64,000 nucleotides of DNA from Paenibacillus arenosi (GTDB lineage Bacteria; Bacillota; Bacilli; Paenibacillales; Paenibacillaceae), in the NCBI RefSeq assembly GCF_014841135.1, contig NZ_JACYTN010000003.1, forward strand, positions 372,001 to 436,000, in the 5' to 3' direction. Of this stretch, positions 25,606 through 37,787 are shown piece after piece. The position numbers were made by a program, and so were the translations under genes. Within the stretch, counting starts at the first letter, position 1. Each line of letters opens with the position of its first letter. Under the pieces are notes generated by a model. It did not search any database, had not been told where the DNA came from, and saw only the letters and a list, made by a program, of their open reading frames with translations.

Positions 25606-26862
25606 ATGGTAGATTTTTTGAGAAAGCAAGACCCAGAAGTATTGAAGGCAATGGATTTGGAACTGCAGCGTCAGCGTCACAACATCGAGCTTATCGCATC
25701 TGAGAACATTGTAAGCGAAGCAGTTATGGAAGCAATGGGAACAGTGTTGACGAACAAATATGCGGAAGGCTATCCAGGTCGTCGTTACTATGGTGGTTGC
25801 GAGCATGTCGACATCGTTGAAGATCTCGCACGCGACCGTGCGAAAGAGTTGTTCGGTGCTGAACATGCAAATGTGCAGCCGCACTCTGGTGCTCAAGCAA
25901 ATATGGCTGTATATTTGGCAGCGTTGAAACCTGGGGATACAGTTCTAGGTATGAACTTGGCGCATGGCGGTCACTTGACGCACGGAAGTCCAGTTAATGC
26001 TTCAGGTGTTCTCTATAACTTCGTAGAATATGGTGTGGATAAAGAAACATTCCGCATCGATTATGAGGAAGTGCGTAAGGCAGCATTTAAGCACCGTCCG
26101 AAAATGATCGTAGCTGGTGCGAGTGCATACCCGCGTATTATAGACTTTGAAGCACTTGCTGCTATTGCTAATGATGTAGGTGCATTGTTCATGGTTGATA
26201 TGGCTCATATCGCGGGTCTTGTTGCAGCTGGATTGCACCCTAATCCAGTGCCACATGCACATTTCGTAACGACAACAACGCACAAGACGCTTCGCGGTCC
26301 TCGCGGCGGTTTGATTCTTTGCCGTAAGCCGTGGGCAGCAGCGATCGATAAAGCTGTGTTCCCAGGTACGCAAGGTGGACCTCTTATGCATGTTATCGCT
26401 GCAAAAGCAGTTGCATTGGGTGAAGCGCTACAACCAGAATTCAAAGCATACGCACAAAACGTTGTCAGCAATGCTCAAGTGTTGGCTGAAGAGCTGCAAG
26501 CTCGTGGCTTGAACTTGGTGTCTGGCGGTACAGATAACCATTTGATGCTTATTGATACACGCAGCGTTAATATTACGGGTAAAGATGCTGAAAAAGTGCT
26601 TGATTCTGTAGGCATCACTTGTAACAAAAATGCGATTCCATTCGATCCAACGAGCCCGTTCATTACGAGCGGTATTCGCGTTGGTACGCCTGCAGCAACT
26701 GCGCGTGGTATGAATGGTGAAGCAATGCGTGTAATTGCAGAAGTAATTGCAATGACGTTGAAAAATCCTACGGATGAAGCAACGTTGGAGCAGGCTCGCG
26801 GCAAAGTGCGTGCGTTGACTGATCAGTATCCGCTGTATACACAGTTGTCCTACGACGCATAA
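25606..26862 (+). CDS. glyA: Serine hydroxymethyltransferase
   Basis: PLP enzyme of 418 residues converting serine plus tetrahydrofolate to glycine plus methylene-tetrahydrofolate. It shows [12 protein letters not shown], the [11 protein letters not shown] segment, and the PLP lysine Lys227 in [17 protein letters not shown] 25606 has GGGAGGG before it; the frame is open 28 codons upstream but that extension does not resemble the family. High-expression codon use is evident. It supplies one-carbon units to the cell. Confidence 0.97.
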   Translation: MVDFLRKQDPEVLKAMDLELQRQRHNIELIASENIVSEAVMEAMGTVLTNKYAEGYPGRRYYGGCEHVDIVEDLARDRAKELFGAEHANVQPHSGAQANMAVYLAALKPGDTVLGMNLAHGGHLTHGSPVNASGVLYNFVEYGVDKETFRIDYEEVRKAAFKHRPKMIVAGASAYPRIIDFEALAAIANDVGALFMVDMAHIAGLVAAGLHPNPVPHAHFVTTTTHKTLRGPRGGLILCRKPWAAAIDKAVFPGTQGGPLMHVIAAKAVALGEALQPEFKAYAQNVVSNAQVLAEELQARGLNLVSGGTDNHLMLIDTRSVNITGKDAEKVLDSVGITCNKNAIPFDPTSPFITSGIRVGTPAATARGMNGEAMRVIAEVIAMTLKNPTDEATLEQARGKVRALTDQYPLYTQLSYDA

Positions 26863-26941
26863 GCGCGACCATGTGTCTTTGTGAGGTTAAATAACATTAA
26901 TGATGCTCGTGTTGAGTGGCATCATGTAGTATAGGTTTCCT

Positions 26942-26979
26942 AGCCGTTCGTTGCCCTAGTGGTAGCGGACGGTTTTTTT
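26942..26979 (+). terminator. Terminator after glyA
   Basis: CCGTTCG and CGGACGG pair with one G-T, followed by seven Ts. Confidence 0.88.
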
Positions 26980-27003
26980 ATGAAGATTTTATAAAATGAA
27001 ATA

Positions 27004-27034
27004 TTGATCCGTTTTCGAAATGTCAGCGTATAAT
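27004..27034 (+). promoter_or_regulatory. Sigma-A-like promoter for the 27065 gene
   Basis: TTGATC (27004-27009) and TATAAT (27029-27034), 19-base spacer. Confidence 0.5.
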
Positions 27035-27064
27035 ATAGTAATGGTTGAAGAGGAGGGGTAACAG

Positions 27065-28096
27065 ATGGAGACAATAGTAATCGTCTTTGCTATTATTTTT
27101 GTTTTATTGCTCGTTATTGCATTTTCGTCTCCCAAAGCAAGAAATAGACGATTGAACAAGGAGAAGCCCTATACAGGGAGTGCCCCAGCTTATCTAGGTG
27201 TAGAACATAGCCATTCTGTGTACCCGCTTGTTAAGCATTACTTACATAGCTGGAATTCGGAATATGAGGAGCGCCTGAAGCTGCGAATGCTTGAAGAATT
27301 TTCGGGTATGACCGATTCGGAATATAGTTGGCGCAAGTTAGAGTTAGATCGGTATTTTGTGATATGTGCCATATTAAAAGAAGTGCCTATGTTCAGCAGC
27401 AAAGTGGATGCAGTATGGCATGAAATGCTTATGTTTACTAATAATTATGACCAATGGTCAACACGTTATATGGGAGAAAAAATTCATCATGAGCCTGCCG
27501 TTACGGTGAGCCCGACTCCACATTTACGGGCATGGTTTGATTGGGTATATAGTCAATTGTTCACGCCAACTGAATATACAGAGCAGCTATGGGGGAAGTT
27601 TTTCCGCTATCCATTAGATCCTGTTTTTCAGCAGGAGTTCGTGCATTCGGAGTGGGAAGAGCTGGAGCGTAGATTGTTCCGTAGTAGTTGCTGGAGGAAG
27701 GTTCCTGAGGCTAGAGAGGCAGCGACTTATTTGATTCAACAAGCTCGATTGCAAATGCAGCAAGCCGATGAATGGCGCGATATGAAAAGCGTTCGTGATC
27801 TGCGTGATCGATTGGAGGATCGCCAAGGTCATCTTGTCTCACGTCAACAATCGCAACAAGATCAAAGCTATCTTCAATGGGGACTGGCGGCCTCGGTTAT
27901 GTTTATCGCATCCACTACGGATCATGTAGATTACGAAGAAGAGATGTCGGAACATGATAAGAGTAGCTGCTCAGGAGCGAGCGCTTGTGGCTCATCTAGC
28001 GGTGATTATAGTGGGAATGATAATGGGGGAAGCAGTGATTCTGGTTCCGGCTCAAGTTGCGGTAGTTCATGTGGCTCGGGATGCGGCAGTTCTTAA
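27065..28096 (+). CDS. Single-pass membrane protein with GRDP-like motif and Ser/Gly/Cys-rich tail
   Basis: Function unknown. The 343-residue protein starts with one membrane helix (residues about 3-22). The cytosolic or surface part contains DAVWHEMLMFTNNYDQW followed by GEKIHHEP (about 117-143), which resembles the WH...Y..W...G..IHH motif of glycine-rich-domain (GRDP/DUF1399-like) proteins. A helical region with many Arg and Gln follows (200-270). The last 45 residues are Ser, Gly and Cys with little else (SCGSSCGSGCGSS), reminiscent of tails in TPM-type membrane proteins. GAGGAGGGG precedes the ATG. Monocistronic. Confidence 0.85.
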   Translation: METIVIVFAIIFVLLLVIAFSSPKARNRRLNKEKPYTGSAPAYLGVEHSHSVYPLVKHYLHSWNSEYEERLKLRMLEEFSGMTDSEYSWRKLELDRYFVICAILKEVPMFSSKVDAVWHEMLMFTNNYDQWSTRYMGEKIHHEPAVTVSPTPHLRAWFDWVYSQLFTPTEYTEQLWGKFFRYPLDPVFQQEFVHSEWEELERRLFRSSCWRKVPEAREAATYLIQQARLQMQQADEWRDMKSVRDLRDRLEDRQGHLVSRQQSQQDQSYLQWGLAASVMFIASTTDHVDYEEEMSEHDKSSCSGASACGSSSGDYSGNDNGGSSDSGSGSSCGSSCGSGCGSS

Positions 28097-28218
28097 TTAT
28101 CTTGATTAGTAAAAGTTAAAGCGATATGTAATCTGTCACGGAAGGTCAATCGGCAAATAGGGTAAGCTTCAATTGTGCATCCTACGAAAATGTGTACGAA
28201 CTAAGAAATGGGAAGCTC

Positions 28219-28253
28219 ATTGACGTGCAGTCAATAGGTAAAAATGTTATAAT
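28219..28253 (+). promoter_or_regulatory. Upstream region of upp with dyad and TATAAT
   Basis: ATTGAC-gtgca-GTCAAT (28219-28235) is a perfect 6-bp inverted repeat; TATAAT lies at 28248-28253. The TTGACG inside the dyad is 22 bases from the -10, too far for a standard promoter, so the dyad may be an operator. Confidence 0.4.
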
Positions 28254-28329
28254 AAAGGCTGTTTGAAGACGGACGAGTGTTGCTGTTTGCATTCAACGAT
28301 GAGAGTAAATTGCGGAGGGAATTATTTAT

Positions 28330-28959
28330 ATGAGCAAACTGGTCATTTGTGATCATCCATTAATTCAGCACAAAGTAACATTGATTCGTGACAAAAAAAC
28401 ATCGACAAAAGATTTCCGTGAATTAGTTGATGAAGTGGCAACATTGATGGCATATGAGATTACGCGTAATCTGCCGCTGCAAACTACAACTGTTGAGACG
28501 CCAGTGGCGAAAACAGAAGCAAAAATTGTAGCAGGAAGAATGCTTGGCTTGATTCCGATTCTGCGTGCTGGCCTTGGCATGGTAGAAGGTGTTGTTAAGC
28601 TAATTCCAGGTGCGAAAATAGGTCACGTAGGCCTATTCCGCGATCCGGAAACGATGCAGCCTGTTGAGTATTACACAAAGCTACCTACAGATGTACAAGA
28701 GCGTCAATTGATCGTTATCGATCCGATGCTGGCAACAGGTGGTTCTGCCATTGCAGCTATCGACTCTTTGAAAAAGCGTGACTGCACACAAATTAAGCTT
28801 ATGTGCTTAATCGCGGCTCCAGAAGGTGTACAAGCTGTTCAAGAAGCGCATCCTGATGTAGATATCTATTTGGCTGCACTTGATGAAAGACTTGATGATC
28901 ATGGCTACATTGTACCTGGCCTTGGTGATGCAGGCGATCGCTTGTTTGGCACAAAGTAA
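28330..28959 (+). CDS. upp: Uracil phosphoribosyltransferase
   Basis: Salvages uracil to UMP using PRPP. The 209-residue protein has the PRPP loop [10 protein letters not shown] starting at Asp131, PILRAGLGM near 78, and the uracil-binding end [19 protein letters not shown] precedes the ATG. It sits between glyA and mnaA upstream of the atp operon, the order found in Bacillus. Confidence 0.97.
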   Translation: MSKLVICDHPLIQHKVTLIRDKKTSTKDFRELVDEVATLMAYEITRNLPLQTTTVETPVAKTEAKIVAGRMLGLIPILRAGLGMVEGVVKLIPGAKIGHVGLFRDPETMQPVEYYTKLPTDVQERQLIVIDPMLATGGSAIAAIDSLKKRDCTQIKLMCLIAAPEGVQAVQEAHPDVDIYLAALDERLDDHGYIVPGLGDAGDRLFGTK

Positions 28960-28970
28960 TACATTAGACA

Positions 28971-28998
28971 AAGCGGCATGCCGAATAGGGTGCCGCTT
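28971..28998 (+). terminator. Hairpin between upp and mnaA
   Basis: AAGCGGCA and TGCCGCTT (8 bp) around 12 bases; only a weak T-containing tail, so possibly a processing or attenuation hairpin. Confidence 0.4.
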
Positions 28999-29030
28999 AC
29001 ATTTATGATGATATATCGGAGGATTGACCT

Positions 29031-30185
29031 ATGAGTAAAATCAAAGTCATGACGGTCTTCGGTGTTCGACCGGAAGCAATTAAGATGGCTCCATTGATTT
29101 TGGAACTGCAAAAGCACCCAGAGCATATTGAGTCTATTGTGTGTGTAACCGCCCAGCATCGTCAAATGCTTGATCAGGTGCTTGAAGTATTCAAGATTAC
29201 ACCAGATTACGATCTAGATATTATGCAGAAACAGCAGTCTTTGAATGACATTTCGATTCGAGTTCTTCAAGGGCTTGAACCTGTACTTCGTGAAGCAAAG
29301 CCGGATATCGTGCTTGTTCATGGAGATACGTTAACGACATTCTTGGCAAGCTACGCATCGTTCATGCAGCAGATCAAGATTGGTCATGTTGAAGCTGGAT
29401 TGCGTACTTGGAATAAAATGTCTCCTTATCCAGAGGAGATGAATCGTCAGTTGACAGGCGTTATGGCTGACTTGCATTTTGCCCCGACAGATTGGTCTGC
29501 TGGCAACCTGCGTAAAGAAAACAAATCAGAATCATCGATTTATGTCACAGGCAACACGGCAACAGATGTGTTTCAATATACAGTACGGGATGATTATGAG
29601 CATGAAGTGCTAGAGTGGGCGAAGGGTAAGCGTCTTGTTCTCATGACTGCACATCGCCGCGAATCACAAGGTGAGCCACATCGTAATATTTTCCGTGCTG
29701 TACGCCGAATTGCTGATGAGTTTGAAGATATTGCTATCGTGTATCCGGTACATCCAAGTCCGGCTGTACGTGAGCCAGCACATGAAATGTTGGGTGATCA
29801 TCCACGTATTAAGCTCATTGAGCCGTTAGATGTGGTAGATTTCCACAACATTTATCCGCATACGCATCTAATTCTGACAGATTCCGGAGGTATGCAGGAA
29901 GAAGCGCCATCATTTGGTGTTCCTGTACTTGTGCTGCGTGATACGACAGAGCGTCCAGAAGGAATCGAAGCTGGCACATTAGAATTAGTTGGTACCGAGG
30001 AAGAACAGGTTTATGCGCGTACGAAGGCGTTGCTTGAAGATTCCGCTACTTATGAGCGCATGAGCCAAGCTGCGAATCCATATGGAGATGGCAAGGCTTC
30101 TGCGAGAATTGTCAGTGCAATTCTTCACAGTTTCGGTATAAACGAAGAAAGACCTGAAGCTTTTCACACAAAGTTCACAATTTAG
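29031..30185 (+). CDS. mnaA: UDP-N-acetylglucosamine 2-epimerase (non-hydrolysing)
   Basis: Interconverts UDP-GlcNAc and UDP-ManNAc, the latter used for teichoic-acid linkage units and other wall polymers. The 384-residue GT-B-like enzyme has FGVRPEAIKMAP at the N-terminus, HGDTLTTF near 98, HVEAGLRTW then PYPEEMNRQL, and TAHRRES with the UDP site SGGMQEEAPS near 287. TCGGAGGA precedes the ATG. Placement just before the atp operon matches Bacillus subtilis. Confidence 0.95.
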   Translation: MSKIKVMTVFGVRPEAIKMAPLILELQKHPEHIESIVCVTAQHRQMLDQVLEVFKITPDYDLDIMQKQQSLNDISIRVLQGLEPVLREAKPDIVLVHGDTLTTFLASYASFMQQIKIGHVEAGLRTWNKMSPYPEEMNRQLTGVMADLHFAPTDWSAGNLRKENKSESSIYVTGNTATDVFQYTVRDDYEHEVLEWAKGKRLVLMTAHRRESQGEPHRNIFRAVRRIADEFEDIAIVYPVHPSPAVREPAHEMLGDHPRIKLIEPLDVVDFHNIYPHTHLILTDSGGMQEEAPSFGVPVLVLRDTTERPEGIEAGTLELVGTEEEQVYARTKALLEDSATYERMSQAANPYGDGKASARIVSAILHSFGINEERPEAFHTKFTI

Positions 30186-30230
30186 TGCGATAGGCTCTTC
30201 TCTTTAAAAACGGTTCAGCATACAGTAGTA

Positions 30231-30268
30231 CTGTACGGTTTTGTGCGAAAGTCGTACAAGCCGTACAG
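30231..30268 (+). terminator. Long hairpin between mnaA and the atp operon
   Basis: CTGTACGG/CCGTACAG is extended inwards by TTGTGCGA/TCGTACAA, giving about 16 pairs with a three-base loop. The T-tail is short (CAGTTTGG). It probably ends mnaA transcription. Confidence 0.6.
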
Positions 30269-30314
30269 TTTGGACATCTATCTACAAGACGTGGCAAAAT
30301 CTGGCTAACATTCG

Positions 30315-30344
30315 TTGACAAGTTCTTATAGTTTTAAGTAAAAT
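30315..30344 (+). promoter_or_regulatory. Sigma-A promoter of the atp operon
   Basis: TTGACA (30315-30320), an 18-base spacer, TAAAAT (30339-30344), 19 bases before atpZ. Confidence 0.75.
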
Positions 30345-30362
30345 GAATGGGAATTATAGCCT

Positions 30363-30596
30363 ATGAAACCTAGTAATCATAACGAGAGCACATGGCGTAC
30401 AGCCCTTGCTATCGGCGGCGCAGGCGTTACCCTTATTTTGTATATTCTTGTTGGATACTTGATAGGGAGCTGGCTGAAGCAAGAATGGGAGGGCCCTAGA
30501 ATCTGGATTGGCCTTGGTGTCATTATCGGATTCGTGGCCGGGGTGATTCATATCATCTTCTATGTGACAAAGTTCATGGGGGAACAAAATGAGTGA
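30363..30596 (+). CDS. atpZ: AtpZ-family membrane protein
   Basis: Small 77-residue protein with two membrane helices (about 12-33 and 43-66), GVTLILYILVGYLIG and WIGLGVIIGFVAG. It belongs to the AtpZ/AtpI-like family that begins many atp operons and is linked to magnesium supply or assembly of the ATP synthase. Its stop overlaps the next gene by 8 bases. The ribosome site is weak (GGGAA). Confidence 0.85.
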   Translation: MKPSNHNESTWRTALAIGGAGVTLILYILVGYLIGSWLKQEWEGPRIWIGLGVIIGFVAGVIHIIFYVTKFMGEQNE

Positions 30597-30963
30597 ACTA
30601 TCTTCCATAGTGAACGCAGCTACTAGAACAGTGTTTCTACTGATGTCAGCAGCGCTGTTCGCATGGGCGTTCTTACCCGAACATCGGCCGTTAATGGCCG
30701 GTTTAGCACTAGGCTTGGTCGCAGGTTTGCTTACAGTGCGCAATTTAGCCATGAAGGTTATGCGCCTGTCGGAAATGGCGGCCAATCAAGAGAAAGGACG
30801 AGTTAATTTCGGCCTGCTCACAAGAATGTGCATCTCGCTGCTGGTTGTTATGATCGCAGTGAAGTTTGAACAGATATCCCTTATGTCGACAATTATCGGG
30901 TTGTTTTTTTCGCAGCTCATAATCTTGGTTGTCGCTATTTCAGTAGCATCTAAAAATAAATAA
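30589..30963 (+). CDS. atpI: ATP synthase subunit I (AtpI-like)
   Basis: A 124-residue membrane protein with four predicted helices and a short cationic loop (RNLAMKVMRLSEM). It matches ATP synthase I proteins, assembly factors for the c-ring, by size, topology and position. GGGGGAAC precedes the ATG, and the gene overlaps atpZ by 8 bases. Confidence 0.85.
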   Translation: MSELSSIVNAATRTVFLLMSAALFAWAFLPEHRPLMAGLALGLVAGLLTVRNLAMKVMRLSEMAANQEKGRVNFGLLTRMCISLLVVMIAVKFEQISLMSTIIGLFFSQLIILVVAISVASKNK

Positions 30964-30990
30964 AGCTATGGAAAGGGGTGAACACATTAC

Positions 30991-31767
30991 ATGCATTTTG
31001 CTCCAATAATTCAGATTTGGGGGATAAACTTTGACCTATCGACCATAGGTATGCTCCTCATTTCCGGTCTCATCGTGTTTGTCCTAGCACGCTTGGCTGT
31101 CCGAAACTTGTCGGTTGACAATCCTACTCGTATGCAGAATTTCATGGAGTGGCTTGTCGAATTCGTGCAAGGCATTATCGGCAGTACCATGGATTTGAAG
31201 AAAGGTTTGGGATACATATCGTTATGTATGACCCTGATGCTATTTATCTTCGTTTCCAACATATTAGGATTGCCATTTGCAATTATTACAGAACCTCATG
31301 GACCAACATCGATATTTGGTTTCGAGATCCTGGCTACGAACCAAGCTGCGTTTGACGCACTGGGTGAGGGCGAGCATATTCAATTGCTCTGGTGGAAATC
31401 TCCAACGGCAGATATCGCGGTAACTATGGGACTTGCAACCGTGATTTTCATCCTGGTGAACTATCTAGGATTGAAGCACAACCGCAAGCATTATCTGAAG
31501 CACTACATTGAGCCATTCCCAGTCTTCCTCCCACTTAATATCGTGGAGAACTTGGCGAAGCCAGTAGCGCTTGGTATTCGTTTGTTTGCGAATATCTTTG
31601 CAGGGGAAGTAATTCTATCGACGCTTATTAAGGCGAGTTTCTTCGGACTGCCGTTTATCGCGGCATGGCAAGGATTTAGCTTGTTCGTCGGTGGATTGCA
31701 AGCATTTATCTTCACGATGCTGACGATGGTATACATCGCTCAAGCTTCGATTCATGAGGAACATTAA
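30991..31767 (+). CDS. atpB: ATP synthase F0 subunit a
   Basis: Membrane stator subunit forming the proton half-channels. The 258-residue protein carries the essential Arg in the helix VALGIRLFANIFAGEVIL (about residue 199) and the typical C-terminal GLQAFIFTMLTMVYI. AAAGGGGTGA precedes the ATG. Operon with the rest of the F1F0 genes. Confidence 0.96.
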   Translation: MHFAPIIQIWGINFDLSTIGMLLISGLIVFVLARLAVRNLSVDNPTRMQNFMEWLVEFVQGIIGSTMDLKKGLGYISLCMTLMLFIFVSNILGLPFAIITEPHGPTSIFGFEILATNQAAFDALGEGEHIQLLWWKSPTADIAVTMGLATVIFILVNYLGLKHNRKHYLKHYIEPFPVFLPLNIVENLAKPVALGIRLFANIFAGEVILSTLIKASFFGLPFIAAWQGFSLFVGGLQAFIFTMLTMVYIAQASIHEEH

Positions 31768-31867
31768 TGAACTAGAAGTTATGACTCACCTCGAGAATGA
31801 CGAAGGTAAGGAATGTTCTACTAAATTTTGATTTCAAAACTATTAACCAGTTCTAAGGAGGATGTAA

Positions 31868-32086
<219 letters not shown>

Positions 32087-32182
32087 TTCATAGTCAGACG
32101 GTTTGGCGGGGAAGGCCGATGCCATCCGCGCCTTCGTTTTGTAAGGACCTGTAAGTGAGGTTACCGGAAAGGAGTGACTGTA

Positions 32183-32664
32183 GTGGCGTTTATTTGGGAG
32201 AATTTCGTGTTTGCAATTCTGGGTTTCCTTATTCTATATGTGCTACTCCAGAAATATGCGTTTAAGCCATTGCTAGAAGTAATGGAAAAGCGTCGTCTGT
32301 TGGTTAAACAGCAAATGGATGATGCAGCAACTAGCCGTACACAAGCTCAAGCGTATGTGGAAGAGCAGAAAGAAGCTCTCTCTACAGCTCGCAAAGAAGC
32401 GTACGATATTATTGAGCAAGCGAAGCAGACATCTGTTCGTCAAGCTGACGAGATCATTGACAAAGCGAAGCAAGAAACGGTTCGTCTCAAAGATGAAGCA
32501 GCACGCGACATCGAGAATGAGAAGAACAAAGCAGTTGATGAGCTTCGTCAAGAAGTTGGCAGCTTGTCTGTCGCAATCGCTTCCAAATTGTTGAAGAAGC
32601 AAGTGGATGAGAAGGACCAAGCTCAATTGGTTGACGAGTACCTGAATGAGGTAGGAGGCAAACA

Positions 32665-32668
<4 letters not shown>
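32183..32668 (+). CDS. atpF: ATP synthase F0 subunit b
   Basis: Peripheral stalk subunit of 161 residues: one N-terminal membrane helix (FAILGFLILYVLLQKY) followed by a long charged coiled coil. GTG 32183 is preferred since AAAGGAG (32168-32174) is placed correctly for it; GTG 32174 overlaps the site. The end overlaps atpH by four bases. Confidence 0.94.
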
Positions 32669-34760
<2,092 letters not shown>

Positions 34761-34869
34761 TGAAATATAAAGGGTAACCGGGTGCGCATTGCCGCGTCCC
34801 GGTTCACCACGTTCAAGCGAAGAAGCAAGCTCTGCCTCGGGCAGGGCTGATAAGGCAGGTGAAACGTAA

Positions 34870-35745
34870 GTGGCTAAAGGTATGCTCGAAATAAAGCGCC
34901 AAATTAAGAGCGTTCAGAGCACGAAGCAAATCACGAAAGCGATGGAGATGGTTGCAGCAGCTAAGCTTCGTCGTGCACAGGAAGCTGCGCAAGCAGCTCG
35001 TCCTTATGCAGATAAGCTTAAAGAAGTTGTAAACAGTATCGCGGCAGGTACGCAAAGTGCTCAGCATCCAATGCTAGTAAAGCGTCCTATCAAGAAGACG
35101 GGGTATCTCATCATTACATCAGATCGCGGATTGAAAGGCGGTTATAACGCCAACGTCATTCGTAAGCTGATGGATACGATCGCAGAGCGCCATCGTTCGA
35201 CAGATGAGTACGCGTTGTTCGTTATTGGACGCAAAGGCCGTGACTATTTCCGCCGTAGAGGATTGCCAATCGTAGAGGATGTTACGGAAGTACCAGATTC
35301 ACCAACGTTTGCCGACATCAAAACAATCGCCTACAAAGCGGTTCAATATTTTGAAGAAGGTCAATACGATGAATTGAATCTGTTCTACAACGAGTTCATC
35401 AATGCGATTACGCAAACTCCGGTTGAAAAGCGTTTGCTTCCGCTAGAAGATAACGCTGCAAGCGGTGCTAAAGCGGTGCAAGCTACGGCAACCTACGAGT
35501 ATGAGCCAGATGCGGATACGGTGTTGGCTCACTTGCTGCCGAAGTACGCAGAAACGCTTATCTATAGCGCAGTACTCGACGCGAAAGCGAGTGAGTTCGG
35601 TGCGCAAATGACGGCGATGGGCAGTGCGACGAAGAACGCAACGAAGATGATTTCTTCTTTGACACTGACATACAACCGTGCGCGCCAAGCGGCCATTACG
35701 CAAGAAATTTCCGAAATCGTAGCAGGAGCGAGCGCTCAGGCTTAA
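34870..35745 (+). CDS. atpG: ATP synthase F1 subunit gamma
   Basis: Central rotor shaft of 291 residues. N-terminal AKGMLEIKRQIKSVQ and ITKAMEMVAAAKLRRAQ and C-terminal YNRARQAAITQEISEIVAGA are the family's helices. The GTG start at 34870 is supported by GCAGGTGA. There are 109 bases between atpA and this gene, with no terminator. Confidence 0.96.
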   Translation: MAKGMLEIKRQIKSVQSTKQITKAMEMVAAAKLRRAQEAAQAARPYADKLKEVVNSIAAGTQSAQHPMLVKRPIKKTGYLIITSDRGLKGGYNANVIRKLMDTIAERHRSTDEYALFVIGRKGRDYFRRRGLPIVEDVTEVPDSPTFADIKTIAYKAVQYFEEGQYDELNLFYNEFINAITQTPVEKRLLPLEDNAASGAKAVQATATYEYEPDADTVLAHLLPKYAETLIYSAVLDAKASEFGAQMTAMGSATKNATKMISSLTLTYNRARQAAITQEISEIVAGASAQA

Positions 35746-35752
35746 TGGATAA

Positions 35753-37186
<1,434 letters not shown>

Positions 37187-37255
37187 TAACAGCTTGATGT
37201 GATACGGTCCGATTCTTTCATCTAACGAAGTTCGGAACGGAAGGAGGAACCGCGT

Positions 37256-37669
37256 TTGAACACCTTTATGTTGGAGATTGTTACTCCCGAGCGCAAAGTA
37301 TTTGCACAGGAAGTGAACAGCATCAGCGTGAAAGGCGTTGAAGGGGAGCTCGGCATTTTGGCTGGGCATATTCCGATGGTCACACCACTTCAGATCGCTC
37401 CAATGAAGATCAAAGTGGACGGCAAAGAGCATTTCGTAGCTGTTCATGGCGGCTTCTTGGAAGTACGTAAGGATAAAGTGGTCTTGCTGGCAGAAAGTGC
37501 AGAATTGCCTGAAAATATTGACGTGGATCGTGCGAAGGCTTCTAAGTCTCGTGCGGAGCAGCGTATATCGATGGCAGATCGCAGTAAGCAGGATCATGTT
37601 GACTTCCGTCGTGCGGAACTGTCGCTTCAACGTGCAATTGCGCGTCTTAAAGTATCGGAGAACCGATAA
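37256..37669 (+). CDS. atpC: ATP synthase F1 subunit epsilon
   Basis: Rotor subunit of 137 residues with an N-terminal beta sandwich (GELGILAGHIPMVTPL) and a C-terminal helical hairpin (RAEQRISMAD..., RRAELSLQRAIARLKV) that can inhibit ATP hydrolysis. TTG 37256 is eight bases after AAGGAGG and gives the usual N-terminus; ATG 37268 would trim four residues. Last gene of the operon. Confidence 0.94.
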   Translation: MNTFMLEIVTPERKVFAQEVNSISVKGVEGELGILAGHIPMVTPLQIAPMKIKVDGKEHFVAVHGGFLEVRKDKVVLLAESAELPENIDVDRAKASKSRAEQRISMADRSKQDHVDFRRAELSLQRAIARLKVSENR

Positions 37670-37674
37670 TAATA

Positions 37675-37714
37675 GAGAGGCTGCCTTATCCAATTAGGAT
37701 AGGCAGCCTCTTTT
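37675..37714. terminator. Bidirectional terminator between atpC and nox
   Basis: GAGGCTGCC-TTATCC pairs with GGAT-A-GGCAGCCTC, with TTTTG after it on the plus strand and a T-rich tail on the minus strand. It ends both atpC and the convergent NADH oxidase gene. Confidence 0.88.
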
Positions 37715-37787
37715 GTTATATATCATGGTGGGGGATAGTAAGATAATATCGATACTGCACAGTCCTCTACAAGTAAGCAGGAATGGA

